Positions 20,177 to 31,400 of a stretch of DNA of 64,000 nt are shown here, piece by piece. Made by a program: the position numbers and the translations under genes. This DNA is from Flavobacterium succinicans. GTDB taxonomy: Bacteria; Bacteroidota; Bacteroidia; Flavobacteriales; Flavobacteriaceae. The notes beneath the pieces were generated by a model, which had not been told where the DNA came from, searched no databases, and worked only from the letters and a program-made list of their open reading frames with translations. The DNA is taken from assembly GCF_001662485.1 (NCBI RefSeq), contig NZ_JMTM01000065.1, positions 62,001-126,000 of the forward strand. Direction: 5' to 3'. Position 1 is the stretch's first letter. The number at the start of each line of letters is the position of its first letter.

Positions 20177-20455
20177 TTATTTTTTACCTTTATTTTTTGC
20201 TCCAGCATGACCTCTAAAAGATCTAGTTGGTGAAAATTCTCCTAATTTATGTCCTACCATGTTTTCTGTAACGTAAACAGGTACAAACTGACGACCGTTA
20301 TGAACTGCGATAGTTTGCCCAACAAAGTCAGGAGTAATCATAGAAGCTCTAGACCAAGTCTTTACTACTCCTTTATTTCCACCAGCGATGTTTTCTTCAA
20401 CTTTCTTTTCTAACTTATAATGAACGAAAGGTCCTTTTTTTAATGAACGTGCCAT
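20177..20455 (-). CDS. rpsS: 30S ribosomal protein S19
   Basis: The 92-residue protein starts [18 protein letters not shown] and has [22 protein letters not shown] and [17 protein letters not shown]. It lies in the 30S head next to S13. It follows rplB by 6 bp. Confidence 0.99.
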   Translation of the reverse strand: MARSLKKGPFVHYKLEKKVEENIAGGNKGVVKTWSRASMITPDFVGQTIAVHNGRQFVPVYVTENMVGHKLGEFSPTRSFRGHAGAKNKGKK

Positions 20456-20461
20456 ATCTTA

Positions 20462-21286
20462 TTATTTCTTTCTACGTTCTACGATATACTTGTTACTCGG
20501 GTTTTTCTTAGAACGTGTTCTATAACCTTTAGCTGGTATTCCATTTCTTGAACGTGGATGTCCACCAGAAGAACGTCCTTCACCACCTCCCATTGGGTGA
20601 TCTACAGGGTTCATTGCAACAGGTCTTGTTCTAGGTCTTCTTCCTAACCATCTAGTTCTACCAGCTTTTCCTGATACTACTAATTGATGATCTGAATTAG
20701 AAACTGCCCCTATTGTAGCCGAACAAGTCAACAAGATCAATCTTGTCTCTCCTGATGGCATTTTAATAGTAGCGTATTTTCCATCTCTTGCCATTAATTG
20801 AGCAAATGTTCCAGCAGAACGAGCAATTACAGCTCCTTGACCTGGCCTCAATTCAATACAAGAAATTACAGTTCCAAGTGGAACTCTACTTAATGGCAAA
20901 GTATTACCAATCTCTGGTTGAGATTCTGGACCTGAAACAACTTTCTGACCAACTTTCAAACCATTTTGAGCGATAACATAAGTTTTCTCACCATCAGCAT
21001 AAGCTAATAAAGCGATAAAAGCAGTACGATTTGGATCATATTCTATAGATTTTACCGTAGCAGGAATTCCTTCTTTTGTACGTTTAAAATCGATAATACG
21101 ATATCTCTGCTTGTGACCACCACCCGTATAACGCATGGTCATCTTTCCTTGACTATTTCTACCTCCAGAGTTTTTTATCGGCGCTATCAAAGAGCGTTCC
21201 GGCTTATCAGTTGTAATAGCGTCATAACCATTCACAACTCTAAATCGCTGACCTGGGGTAATAGGTTTTAATTTTCTTACTGACAT
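20462..21286 (-). CDS. rplB: 50S ribosomal protein L2
   Basis: The 274-residue protein has the N-terminal OB-like domain ([21 protein letters not shown]), the [23 protein letters not shown] block with the conserved peptidyl-transferase-centre histidine region (core [11 protein letters not shown]) and the basic tail. It is one of the most conserved ribosomal proteins. It is 6 bp from rplW. Confidence 0.99.
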   Translation of the reverse strand: MSVRKLKPITPGQRFRVVNGYDAITTDKPERSLIAPIKNSGGRNSQGKMTMRYTGGGHKQRYRIIDFKRTKEGIPATVKSIEYDPNRTAFIALLAYADGEKTYVIAQNGLKVGQKVVSGPESQPEIGNTLPLSRVPLGTVISCIELRPGQGAVIARSAGTFAQLMARDGKYATIKMPSGETRLILLTCSATIGAVSNSDHQLVVSGKAGRTRWLGRRPRTRPVAMNPVDHPMGGGEGRSSGGHPRSRNGIPAKGYRTRSKKNPSNKYIVERRKK

Positions 21287-21292
21287 TTTATC

Positions 21293-21583
21293 TTAGATAT
21301 TGTTGTAAAAATCAATTGTTTCTCCTTCTTGTACTTGTACAATTGCTTTTTTAATTGCATTTGTCTTTCCACTGATTAAACCACTTTTAGTGTATTTAGT
21401 AGTTCTGTCTGGTCTTACATTCATAGTGTTAACACTAACAACGTTTACTCCGTAAGCAGCTTCAACAGCCTTCTTAATTTCAACTTTGTTTGCTTTTCTG
21501 TTAACTTCGAATCCAAAACGGTTCAAAACTTCACTTTCTTTGGTTACTTTTTCCGTTACTATAGGTTTAATTATGATGCTCAT
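21293..21583 (-). CDS. rplW: 50S ribosomal protein L23
   Basis: The 96-residue protein starts MSIIIKPIVTEKVTKES and has [23 protein letters not shown]23 sits at the tunnel exit and docks trigger factor and SRP. It lies between rplD and rplB with 6-bp gaps. Confidence 0.98.
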   Translation of the reverse strand: MSIIIKPIVTEKVTKESEVLNRFGFEVNRKANKVEIKKAVEAAYGVNVVSVNTMNVRPDRTTKYTKSGLISGKTNAIKKAIVQVQEGETIDFYNNI

Positions 21584-21589
21584 ATCCTA

Positions 21590-22219
21590 TTATTTACTTA
21601 AATTATCTTCAATTACTTCCAAAGAACTCTCCAAAAGCACTAAATTATTAGCATTTAAAATAGCGTAAGTACTTAATTCTGAACTACTTACAACATTAGA
21701 CGCCTTTAAATTACGTGACGACAAATATACATTTTTATTGGTATCACCCAATACAAATAGAGATTTTTTATTTTCTAACTCTAAAGCTTTCAAAACATTA
21801 ATGAAATTTTTAGTGCTTGGTGTTTCAAAATTAAAGTCTTCCAAAACAATAATGTTTGATTCTTTAGCTTTAATAGAGAAAGCAGATTTTCTAGCCAATC
21901 TTTTTAAGTTTTTATTCAATTTGAATGAATAACTTCTTGGTCTTGGCCCAAAAACAGTCCCACCACCTTTAAACAAAGGATTTTTTGCACTACCCGCACG
22001 AGCAGTACCCGTTCCTTTTTGTTTTTTAATCTTACGAGTACTTCCTGCAACTTCAGCTCTTTCTTTAGCTTTGTGCGTACCTTGTCTTTGATTAGCAAGA
22101 TATTGCTTAACATCAAGGTATACTGCGTGATTATTTGGTTCAATTGCGAATACTGAATCAGAAAGTTGAACTTTTCTTCCAGTATCTTTTCCGTTGAAAT
22201 CTAATACTTTTACTTCCAT
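21590..22219 (-). CDS. rplD: 50S ribosomal protein L4
   Basis: The 209-residue protein has the conserved loop RKIKKQKGTGTARAGSAKNPLF (core QKGTGTARAG) and VFGPRPRSYSFKLNKN. L4 lines the peptide tunnel and in E. coli represses the S10 operon. It overlaps the rplC stop by one base, so translation is probably coupled to rplC. Confidence 0.99.
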   Translation of the reverse strand: MEVKVLDFNGKDTGRKVQLSDSVFAIEPNNHAVYLDVKQYLANQRQGTHKAKERAEVAGSTRKIKKQKGTGTARAGSAKNPLFKGGGTVFGPRPRSYSFKLNKNLKRLARKSAFSIKAKESNIIVLEDFNFETPSTKNFINVLKALELENKKSLFVLGDTNKNVYLSSRNLKASNVVSSSELSTYAILNANNLVLLESSLEVIEDNLSK

Positions 22220-22836
22220 TACTTCTGAATGATTACATAAGAGTTGTTATGCCCAGGAACACATCCTTTAATAACTAGTAAGTTCTTATCAGAAACTACT
22301 TTTAAAACTCTAAGGTTTTGAACTTTTACATTTTCTCCTCCCATTCTTCCAGCCATACGCATTCCTTTGAATACTCTAGATGGATAAGAAGAAGCTCCTA
22401 CAGAACCTGGCGCTCTTAAACGGTTATGTTGACCATGAGTTGCTTGACCAACACCACCAAAACCGTGACGTTTCACAACCCCTTGAAAACCTTTACCTTT
22501 AGACACACCTTGTACATCCACAAATTCTCCTTCTTCAAAAATAGAAACATCGATAAGATCTCCTAATTTTTGTTCAGTTGCAAAATCTTGAAATTCAACG
22601 ACTTTTTTCTTAGCAACAGTTCCCGCTTTTTTAAAGTGACCTAAAGCCGCTTTCGTGGAATGTTTCTCGTTTTTGTCATCGAAACCAAGTTGCAACGCTT
22701 CATACCCGTCAACCTCTTTGGTTCTGACTTGGGTAACAACACATGGTCCAGCTTCGATTACTGTACAAGGAATATTTTTCCCGTTTTCATCGAAAATACT
22801 AGTCATGCCGATTTTTCTACCAATTAACCCAGACAT
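22219..22836 (-). CDS. rplC: 50S ribosomal protein L3
   Basis: The 205-residue protein starts [19 protein letters not shown] and has the central extension [20 protein letters not shown] and [11 protein letters not shown] that reaches the peptidyl-transferase centre. It is preceded by the longest gap in the cluster (154 bp), with its own promoter and a leader hairpin, although rpsJ normally abuts it. Confidence 0.99.
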   Translation of the reverse strand: MSGLIGRKIGMTSIFDENGKNIPCTVIEAGPCVVTQVRTKEVDGYEALQLGFDDKNEKHSTKAALGHFKKAGTVAKKKVVEFQDFATEQKLGDLIDVSIFEEGEFVDVQGVSKGKGFQGVVKRHGFGGVGQATHGQHNRLRAPGSVGASSYPSRVFKGMRMAGRMGGENVKVQNLRVLKVVSDKNLLVIKGCVPGHNNSYVIIQK

Positions 22837-22868
22837 AAATATTAATTATTAATTATTAAATATAAATA

Positions 22869-22895
22869 TAGAACGCAGCTTTTAAGCAAATTCTA
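22869..22895 (-). promoter_or_regulatory. Leader hairpin upstream of rplC-rplD
   Basis: Downstream of the predicted start point the minus-strand leader can fold TAGAA with TTCTA, enclosing an inner GCTT/AAGC stem. An AT-rich stretch of about 32 bases separates it from the rplC ATG. L4 acts on the S10-operon leader in E. coli; a similar role here is only inferred. Confidence 0.35.
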
Positions 22896-22910
22896 TTTTT
22901 TTTGTGGGTG

Positions 22911-22942
22911 CAAAGGTATAACTTATTTATACACAATCCAAA
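22911..22942 (-). promoter_or_regulatory. Internal promoter of the S10 block (before rplC)
   Basis: The minus strand has TTTG at 22942-22939, a 20-base spacer and TACCTTTG at 22918-22911, a full match to the Bacteroidota promoter consensus. The start would lie near 22906, giving a leader of about 70 bases before rplC. Confidence 0.65.
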
Positions 22943-22990
22943 AAATATTTTTTTGCCTAAAAACAGCGTTCTTAAATACTCTAGAACTAC

Positions 22991-23296
22991 TTAAACTTTG
23001 ATTTCAACTTCAACTCCACTAGGCAATTCTAATTTCATTAAAGCATCAATTGTTTTAGATGAAGAAGAATAAATATCAATTAATCTCTTATATGACATTA
23101 CTTCAAACTGCTCTCTTGCTTTCTTATTTACGTGCGGAGAACGCAATACTGTAAATAATTTTTTGTGTGTTGGCAATGGAATTGGACCAGTTACCACAGC
23201 ACCAGTAGTTTTTACTGTTTTCACAATCTTTTCAGCAGATTTATCCACCAACATATGATCGTAAGATTTCAATTTTATTCTGATTTTTTGACTCAT
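22991..23296 (-). CDS. rpsJ: 30S ribosomal protein S10 (NusE)
   Basis: The 101-residue protein has [49 protein letters not shown] (core [12 protein letters not shown]) and a terminal GVEVEIKV. S10 also acts as NusE in antitermination with NusB. It lies 11 bp after fusA with no tuf gene between. Confidence 0.99.
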
Positions 23297-23307
23297 TTTC
23301 TTAAAGA

Positions 23308-25464
23308 TTATGCGTTTCCTTTTGCTTTTTTGATAACTGCTTCTGAAATATTAGAAGGTGTTTCAGCGTAGTGTGAAAATTCCATTGTAGATGTTGCACG
23401 ACCTGAAGATAAAGTTCTTAAAGTTGTAACATATCCGAACATTTCCGATAATGGAACATCAGCTTTAATAGTTTTTGCACCATTTCTATCACCCATGTCA
23501 TTCACTTGACCTCTACGACGGTTAATATCACCAACGATATCCCCCATGTTCTCTTCAGGAGTAATAACTTCCATTTTCATGATAGGCTCAAGAATAATAG
23601 CACCAGCAGCTTTAGCAACTTCTCTATAACCCATTCTAGCCGCTAATTCAAAAGAAAGAGCATCAGAATCCACAGGGTGAAAAGATCCATCTAATAAAGT
23701 CACTTTCAAACTATCTACTTGATAACCAGCTAAAGGACCAGTTTTCATAGCTTCACGGAAACCTTTTTCGACTGCAGGAATATATTCTTTTGGAACGTTT
23801 CCTCCTTTTACCTCATTAACAAACTGCAATCCAACAGGAACTTTCCCATCAACCTCATCTGCAGGTTCTACTCTAAATACGATATCACCGAATTTACCAC
23901 GACCACCAGATTGTTTTTTGTAAGTTTCTCTATGTTGAGCAGTTTTTGTAAACGCTTCTTTATATTCAACCTGAGGCTCACCTTGATTTACCTCAACTTT
24001 GAATTCACGTTTCATACGATCTACAAGGATATCCAAGTGCAACTCACCCATACCAGAGATAATAGTTTGCCCAGAAGCTTCATCAGTTCTAACAGTAAAC
24101 GTAGGATCTTCTTCAGCTAATTTAGCCAAAGCCATACCCATTTTATCAACGTCAGCTTTAGTTTTAGGCTCAATAGCAATACCAATTACCGGCGCAGGGA
24201 ATTTCATTGACTCCAAAATAATTGGGTGTTTTTCATCACACAATGTATCTCCAGTTTTGATGTCTTTAAATCCAACAGCTGCTCCAATATCACCTGCCTC
24301 GATATATTCGATTGGGTTTTGCTTGTTAGCATGCATTTGATAGATACGAGATATTCTTTCTTTGTTACCAGAACGAGTATTCAACACATAAGAACCAGCA
24401 TCTAATCTTCCAGAGTAAGCACGGAAGAAAGCCAAACGACCTACGAATGGGTCAGTAGCAATCTTAAATGCTAATGCTGCGAAAGGTTCTTTTACATCTG
24501 GCTTACGCAAGATTTGAGTTTGATCCTCTTCAAGCAATTCAGCATCATCAGGATGGATTCCAGTAATACCTTCTTTATCCATTGGAGATGGCAAGTACTT
24601 ACATACTGCATCTAACATGAATTGAACTCCTTTGTTTTTGAATGAAGAACCAGCGATCATTGGAATAATAGCCATATCCATTGTAGCCGCTCTTAATGCA
24701 TTATTAATCTCTTCTTCAGTAATAGAATTTTCATCCTCCATATACTTATCCAAAAGATTCTCATCATAAGTAGCAATTTCCTCAATTAGAATTGAACGAT
24801 AGTGCTTTACTTCGTCAACCATATCTGCAGGAATATCAACAATATCAAAAGTCGCTCCTTGTGTAGCATCATGCCAAACAATAGCTTGATTTTTAACCAA
24901 GTCAACCACCCCTTTAAAGTCATTTTCTTCACCAATTGGCAAAGTGATAGCTACCGCGTTTGATTTCAACATATCTTTTACTTGTTGACAAACTGCTAAG
25001 AAATTAGACCCTTGACGGTCCATTTTATTAACAAACCCCATACGAGGCACACGGTATTGATCAGCTAATCTCCAGTTAGTTTCAGATTGTGGCTCAACAC
25101 CATCAACCGCACTAAATAAGAAAACCAATCCATCTAATACACGTAACGAACGGTTTACCTCTACGGTAAAGTCAACGTGACCAGGAGTATCGATAATGTT
25201 GAAGTGATACGGTTTAGATTCTGGTAAAATTTTACCTTGCTCTGTTGGAAAATTCCATTCACAAGTTGTAGCTGCAGAAGTAATAGTAATACCTCTTTCT
25301 TGCTCTTGTGCCATCCAGTCCATTGTTGCAGCACCATCGTGTACTTCACCAATTTTGTGTGATTTTCCAGTATAGAATAATATACGCTCAGTTGTTGTTG
25401 TTTTACCAGCATCAATGTGAGCAGCAATTCCAATATTTCTTGTAAATTTAAGATCTCTAGCCAT
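23308..25464 (-). CDS. fusA: Elongation factor G
   Basis: The 718-residue translocase GTPase has G1 [15 protein letters not shown], switch [14 protein letters not shown]3 DTPGHVDFT and G4 NKMDR, then domains II-V ending in the [20 protein letters not shown] block. EF-G drives tRNA-mRNA translocation and, with RRF, ribosome recycling. The length is slightly above the E. coli protein (704), as is common in this phylum. It sits between rpsG (10 bp) and rpsJ (11 bp). Confidence 0.99.
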   Translation of the reverse strand: MARDLKFTRNIGIAAHIDAGKTTTTERILFYTGKSHKIGEVHDGAATMDWMAQEQERGITITSAATTCEWNFPTEQGKILPESKPYHFNIIDTPGHVDFTVEVNRSLRVLDGLVFLFSAVDGVEPQSETNWRLADQYRVPRMGFVNKMDRQGSNFLAVCQQVKDMLKSNAVAITLPIGEENDFKGVVDLVKNQAIVWHDATQGATFDIVDIPADMVDEVKHYRSILIEEIATYDENLLDKYMEDENSITEEEINNALRAATMDMAIIPMIAGSSFKNKGVQFMLDAVCKYLPSPMDKEGITGIHPDDAELLEEDQTQILRKPDVKEPFAALAFKIATDPFVGRLAFFRAYSGRLDAGSYVLNTRSGNKERISRIYQMHANKQNPIEYIEAGDIGAAVGFKDIKTGDTLCDEKHPIILESMKFPAPVIGIAIEPKTKADVDKMGMALAKLAEEDPTFTVRTDEASGQTIISGMGELHLDILVDRMKREFKVEVNQGEPQVEYKEAFTKTAQHRETYKKQSGGRGKFGDIVFRVEPADEVDGKVPVGLQFVNEVKGGNVPKEYIPAVEKGFREAMKTGPLAGYQVDSLKVTLLDGSFHPVDSDALSFELAARMGYREVAKAAGAIILEPIMKMEVITPEENMGDIVGDINRRRGQVNDMGDRNGAKTIKADVPLSEMFGYVTTLRTLSSGRATSTMEFSHYAETPSNISEAVIKKAKGNA

Positions 25465-25474
25465 TTCTTATGAT

Positions 25475-25951
25475 TTAAAATCTAAAGTGAGAGAACGCTT
25501 TATTAGCTTCTGCCATTTTGTGAGTATCCATTCTTTTCTTAACAGCAGCACCTTCTTCTTTAGCCGCAGCTAAACATTCTGAAGCTAATCTTTGCGCCAT
25601 TGATTTTTCGTTTCTTCTTCTTGAATAAAGAATCAACCATTTCATAGCCATAGATATTTTTCTGTCTGGACGAATTTGCATTGGGATTTGGAATGTAGCA
25701 CCACCTACTCTACGGCTACGTACTTCTACGTGAGGCATAACGTTTGTTAAAGCATCTTTCCAGATTTCTAATGAAGTTTTTTCGTCATTTTGTTTTTTAG
25801 TCTCTATAATGTCAATTGCATCATAAAATACTTTAAACGCTGTAGATTTTTTACCATCCCACATTAAGTTATTCACAAAACGTGTCACCAGTTGATCATT
25901 AAATCTTGGATCTGGTAAAAGTGGTCTTTTCTTTGCCGCTCTTTTTCTCAT
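25475..25951 (-). CDS. rpsG: 30S ribosomal protein S7
   Basis: The 158-residue protein starts [17 protein letters not shown], with the conserved [19 protein letters not shown] and [15 protein letters not shown]7 organises the 30S head and in E. coli regulates the str operon. It follows rpsL by 87 bp, a gap in which I see only AT-rich sequence. Confidence 0.99.
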   Translation of the reverse strand: MRKRAAKKRPLLPDPRFNDQLVTRFVNNLMWDGKKSTAFKVFYDAIDIIETKKQNDEKTSLEIWKDALTNVMPHVEVRSRRVGGATFQIPMQIRPDRKISMAMKWLILYSRRRNEKSMAQRLASECLAAAKEEGAAVKKRMDTHKMAEANKAFSHFRF

Positions 25952-26038
25952 GTCTTTTTTTTAATTTTTTGTCATTAGCATAACTTATCAAACAGAATTA
26001 TAAATTCCATTTCAAAATCACACATTTAACTTTTTAAA

Positions 26039-26422
26039 TTACTTTTTTGCTTCTTTTGGGCGTTTAGCACCATACTTAGATCTTCTTTGCGTTCTTCCAG
26101 CAACACCTGATGTATCAAGCGCACCACGAACGATGTGATATCTAACTCCTGGTAAATCTTTTACCCTTCCACCCCTAACTAATACTATCGAGTGCTCTTG
26201 TAAATTGTGTCCTTCTCCAGGGATGTAAGCATTCACTTCATTACCATTTGTCAAACGTACACGCGCAACTTTACGCATTGCAGAGTTTGGTTTTTTTGGT
26301 GTAGTAGTGTAAACACGCGTACAAACCCCTCTTCTTTGAGGACAAGAATCTAAAGCAACCGATTTACTCTTCTTAGTTATCTGAGTTCTTCCTGTTCTTA
26401 CTAATTGTTGAATTGTTGGCAT
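26039..26422 (-). CDS. rpsL: 30S ribosomal protein S12
   Basis: The 127-residue decoding-centre protein has [22 protein letters not shown] (core [14 protein letters not shown]), [12 protein letters not shown] and [13 protein letters not shown]. Lys43 and the lysine of RVKDLPG are both wild type, so nothing here suggests streptomycin resistance. It is the first gene of the superoperon and has a strong promoter upstream. Confidence 0.99.
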
Positions 26423-26475
26423 AATTAATACTAAAAATTTCTTATTATATTAAATTCCCGCTTTTTACGGGGTTG

Positions 26476-26506
26476 CAAATGTATAAAATATTTTTCACTA
26501 TACAAA
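26476..26506 (-). promoter_or_regulatory. Main promoter of the str-S10-spc-alpha superoperon
   Basis: On the minus strand TTTG at 26506-26503 is followed after 19 bases by TACATTTG at 26483-26476, a perfect match to the Bacteroidota consensus. Transcription would start about 50 bases before the rpsL ATG. The leader has a GC-rich hairpin, CCCCGTAAAAAGCGGG. Confidence 0.75.
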
Positions 26507-26544
26507 CCTTAATTCATTAATTTTCAATATCCTTATTTTAGATT

Positions 26545-28314
26545 ATGAAATCCATAACATTCAACAGATATTTGCGTTACTTTTATTTGAAATCAAACAA
26601 GTTGAAACATTTACTACACATAACCTTATTTCTTATTCTTTGCCAAATAAGCAACGGTCAACAACTTTTTTTAAAAATCAACGGTTCATCAGAAACTGAA
26701 TCTAAAACCATTGATTCACTACATTACAATCAAGTTCATACAAAATCATCATCAATTGAAAAAGAAATCCTCTTAATTTCTAAAAAACTTACACAATTGG
26801 GCTACTTAGAAAACAGCTCAACTGAATTAATAAAAAAAAACGACAGCACATATATGATCGAATTTCACTTGAAAGAACAAACAAAGCACACCTATTTATA
26901 TATAGGTAAAAATTCTGAAACAAAACAATTCATCGAAAGAGAAACAAAAAATGACACACTAGCCCTAAAATACACAGAAACATCATCATTTTTAGAAAAA
27001 ACAATTGACAAACTCGAACAAATGGGTTATCCGTTAGCCAAAGTTCAATTAGAGAATATCAAAAGAAAAAAAAACAAACTAATTGCAGACTTAACAATAC
27101 AACTGAATACTCAAAGAAAAATAAATCAAATCGTTTTAAAATTCAAGGAAGAAGAAAAAAAACAAAAATACTTTCCTTCAAACTATTTAACACAAATCAA
27201 TAAAAAATTCAATAAAAAACTATTTAACCAGAACACCTTAAAAGAAATAAAAACAGAATTTGAAAATTATTCATTTGCAAAGCAAACCAAACAGCCCGAA
27301 TTACTATTTAGCAAAGATTCAACAGTTATATATGTCTACATTGAAAAAAGAAAATCCAATTCATTTGATGGCTATTTAGGAATTGGCAACAACGAAGAAA
27401 AAAAGACCACCTTAAACGGTTATTTAGACATCCAACTCAACAACATGCTAAACGGTGGAGAAGATTTTTATTTGTATTGGAAAAGTGACGGAAACAATCA
27501 AAAAACATTTAGAACAGGCTTTACCTTAAACTATCTTTTCAAAACCCCGCTAGGACTGACCGCACAACTCAACATTTTCAAACAAGACAGCACCTTTCAA
27601 AATTCAAAAACAATATTAGACCTTAATTATCTGTTAGACCACAAAACGAAACTTTACATAGGAATCGAATCAACCACTTCAAGTGACATTCAAAACAGTA
27701 ACAGTAATTTCATTAGCGACTTTAAAAGCCAATTTTTAACAATTGGACTCAACCATAAAAAAAACAACCCAAATACCCCTTTCTTTCCAGAAAAAACAAA
27801 CATAGAATTTCGTTTTGGCATAGGAAAAAGAGCAACCCAAAATACTACAACAAATCCATCAAATCAAAAACAATATTTTATACACTTTAATCTCTCACAC
27901 AACTTCATCATCAATACCAAAAACAGCTTCAACATAAAAAGTCAAAACTCTTATTTAAAAAGCAACACTTACTTAGCTAATGAATTATTTCGATTTGGAG
28001 GCTTATATTCCACAAGAGGATTCGCAGAAAACAGCCTGCAAGCCAATTATTTAAGCACAATAATTACAGAATACAGATACCTTATTAACCCATCACTATA
28101 TTTACATTCCATACTTGATTACGCAATTTATAACGACAATAGCAATTCAATAATCCCTAAAAAAATTAACAATATAACAGGAATTGGATTTGGCATTGGA
28201 ATTCAAACAAATAATGGTATTTTGAAATTTTCCATAACGAATGGAACAAATAACTACAAGGATATAAAGTTTTTTAACAGTATAGTAAACATATGTTATA
28301 ATGTTAAATTTTAG
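26545..28314 (+). CDS. Omp85/BamA-like outer-membrane barrel protein
   Basis: The 589-residue protein has an N-terminal hydrophobic signal (about residues 22-38), POTRA-like alpha/beta segments to about 270 (for example KLEQMGYPLAKVQLENI) and a C-terminal 16-strand-type barrel with the Omp85 lid motif in YSTRGFAENSL around residue 490. It is shorter than true BamA (about 800 with five POTRA domains), so it is probably a TamA-like or other Omp85 paralogue. It is very lysine- and asparagine-rich. It is divergent from rpsL; the substrate is unknown. Confidence 0.75.
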   Translation: MKSITFNRYLRYFYLKSNKLKHLLHITLFLILCQISNGQQLFLKINGSSETESKTIDSLHYNQVHTKSSSIEKEILLISKKLTQLGYLENSSTELIKKNDSTYMIEFHLKEQTKHTYLYIGKNSETKQFIERETKNDTLALKYTETSSFLEKTIDKLEQMGYPLAKVQLENIKRKKNKLIADLTIQLNTQRKINQIVLKFKEEEKKQKYFPSNYLTQINKKFNKKLFNQNTLKEIKTEFENYSFAKQTKQPELLFSKDSTVIYVYIEKRKSNSFDGYLGIGNNEEKKTTLNGYLDIQLNNMLNGGEDFYLYWKSDGNNQKTFRTGFTLNYLFKTPLGLTAQLNIFKQDSTFQNSKTILDLNYLLDHKTKLYIGIESTTSSDIQNSNSNFISDFKSQFLTIGLNHKKNNPNTPFFPEKTNIEFRFGIGKRATQNTTTNPSNQKQYFIHFNLSHNFIINTKNSFNIKSQNSYLKSNTYLANELFRFGGLYSTRGFAENSLQANYLSTIITEYRYLINPSLYLHSILDYAIYNDNSNSIIPKKINNITGIGFGIGIQTNNGILKFSITNGTNNYKDIKFFNSIVNICYNVKF

Positions 28315-28400
28315 CTTCAGACATGAAAAAATTAAAAAAATATTAGGAATGTTAACAAATTATTATGAGTTTTGAAGCACTAATTCAAAACGTATAAATA

Positions 28401-31400
28401 ATGAAACTAAAGTTCAACGGACTCTTAGTACTTTTAGTAGTACTAATGGCGCAATTAACCTTTGCGCAGGAAAGATCTGTTTCAGGAATTGTTTCTGACA
28501 ATGCAGGATTGCCAATACCAGGCGTGAGTGTATTAGTTAAAGGAACCAAAGCTGGAACTCAAACTGATTTCGATGGTAAGTTTACCATTAAGGCTAGTCC
28601 AAGTCAAACACTTGTATTTAGCTATGTAGGAATGAAAAACGAAGAAGTCGTTGCAAAGTCTACAACTATCAATGTTAAAATGGGTAGCTCTGCAATGGAA
28701 CTAGAAAGTGTGGTTGTAACAGCCCAAGGCATTAAAAGAGAGAAAAAAGCACTTGGTTATGCTACAAGTGAAATTAAAGCAGCAGATATCGAGCAAAGAG
28801 CCGAAGGAGATGTTGCTAGAGTGTTAAACGGAAAAGCTTCAGGAGTTATCATTAACCAAACAAGTGGTATTTCTGGATCTGGAACAAGCATTAACATTCG
28901 TGGCTTGAACTCTATTTCTGGAAACACACAACCTTTATTCATTGTAGATGGTGTTCCTTTTGCAAGTGACACTAACGCAAGTGGTAACTTTGCTGACGGA
29001 AACTCTGGATCAAGCCGTTTCTTGGATTTAGATCCAAACAACATTGCTAACGTAAACATCCTTAAAGGATACGCTGCAACAACACTATATGGTACAGCAG
29101 GTCGTAATGGAGTTATATTAATTACTACCAAAGGAGGAGCAAATAAAAAAGGTTCAAAAAAGAATGAAATCACTGTGAACCAGTCTTTATTCATGAATCA
29201 AATTGCCTCTTTACCAGACTATCAAAACAAATTTGGTAACGGTTTTGACCAAGCGTATGGAAACTTCTTCTCTAACTGGGGACCAGGATTCTACAAAGAC
29301 GGCTTAGGAGGTTATGGAGCTAATGGTTCAGGTGTAGATGCAGACGGCACCATTGCACACCCTTACAATAGAGCTAACTTAGCTGCCGCTTTTCCAGAAT
29401 ATCAAGGCGTACGTATTCCTTATGCTCCCGCTAAAAACAATGTAAAAGATTTCTTTAGAATTGGAGCTGTAGTAAACACAAGTATTAATATTGCTGGTCA
29501 ATCAGAAGATGGAAACACTTCTTATAACTTCAACTTTGGCAACTTGAGTGACGAAGGCTTTACCCCTGGCAACAAATTGCAAAGAACTTCTTTTAGTGTA
29601 GGAGGTCGATCTAAATTAAGCAATAAATTCACCATAAGCGGAACCATGAACTTTTCAAGAACTGATTTCTTGACACCACCTGTAGCAAGAAGTAATGGTT
29701 CAGGTGTTGCTGGAACTGGATTATCTGTCTTCGCAGATATTTTCTACACCCCACGTAACGTAGATTTACAAAATTGGCCTTACCAAAACCCTATTACTGG
29801 CGCTAACGTAAGTTATCGTTCTGCAAGTGATATTGTTAACCCGTATTGGACCTTAAATAATTCGTTTGTAAGACAAATGACTAATCGAACTTTTGGAACT
29901 ACATCATTGAACTATGATTTAAATGACAACATTAAGTTAAGTTATAGACTTGGTTTTGATTTTTATAATGAGCGCAACGAAAGCGGAACAAACATCGGTG
30001 CACCTAGAGGGCCAGTATTAGGACAATACAGAACACTCGACAACAACAACTTAATTTGGGATCACAACTTTTTAGTACAAGGAAGCTACCAGTTAACTGA
30101 CAAATTAGGATTGAACTTTCAAGCGGGAGCTACGTCTAGAAGTGTCTCCTATGACAGACAGGGTGTTAATAGTGTTGGTCAACAAGTGTTTAATGTATTT
30201 AGACATTATAATTTCGGAACCCAAAGCCCAATTCAATACACTGAAAAACAAAACATTACTGGTATTTATGGTCAAGCCGACTTAGAATATAACAAATATC
30301 TATATTTACAACTTTCTTCAAGAAAGGACTGGGTATCTAATACTTTCGAAAACTCGATTACCTACCCAGCAGCTTCGTTGTCATTCATACCTACAGAAGC
30401 ATTCGAAGGAATAAAAAGCACTAATGGTCTAAATTACCTGAAATTAAGAGCTGGTTACGGTACCTCAGCTGGTTTTGCATCTTCTTACCCAGTATCAAAC
30501 AATATCGACGGAAACGCTAGAGATTTTTCAGACATCAATGGCGTAGTAACTCCTGGGCAACAAACTTCTTCAAGATTAGGAAACCCTAACTTAAAACCTG
30601 AATTATTAAGTGAAATTGAATTCGGTTTTGAGTCTAAATTTTTAGATAATAGAGTGTCACTTAACGCATCCTACTTCAGAAGACAAACTAAAAACTTAAT
30701 AACTGAAACTCCAATTGATCCAAGTACAGGTTACCTTACAACATTTACTAATATTGGAAGATTAGAAGGTAATGGAATTGAAGTTGATTTAGATGTTGAT
30801 GTTATACGCAACGATGGGAATGGTTTCAATTGGAATATTGGTGCCAACTTCTTTAAAGGGGAAATGATTGTTAAAGATTTAGGAGATCTAGAAAGAGTAA
30901 CTGTAGCAGGCTTTACTAACTTAGGAAATCAAGCTATTGAAGGAGAACAACTTGGAGTAATGGTTGGGTCTAGAGTTAAGAGAGATGCAAATGGAAATTT
31001 TGTAGTAAACAATGTAGGAGATTACGCAACTGAAGCAGGTCCATTTATCATTGGTAATCCAAATCCTGATTTCACATTAAACACTACAAACACATTTAGC
31101 TACAAAAACTTCAACTTAAATTTCTTGATTAGCTATGTAAGTGGCGGTGATATATATTCCCAAACATCCGCAGCTTTACTTGGTAGAGGTTTAACTACAG
31201 ATACACAAGATCGTTTACAAACGTTCATTTTACCAGGAGTTAAAGAAGACGGAACACCTAACGACATCCAAATTAACAACTCTACGTACTACTTCAACAA
31301 CGTAGCCTTTGGCCCTGATGAATTAAGCATATATGACGGTTCTGTTATTCGTTTAAATGAAATATCTTTAGGTTATAACTTACCTAAAAAGATTTTAGAA

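Noticed and set aside
28757..29194. Antisense 145-residue reading frame inside susC1
   Set aside because: It mirrors the conserved plug domain and has no own start context or similarity.
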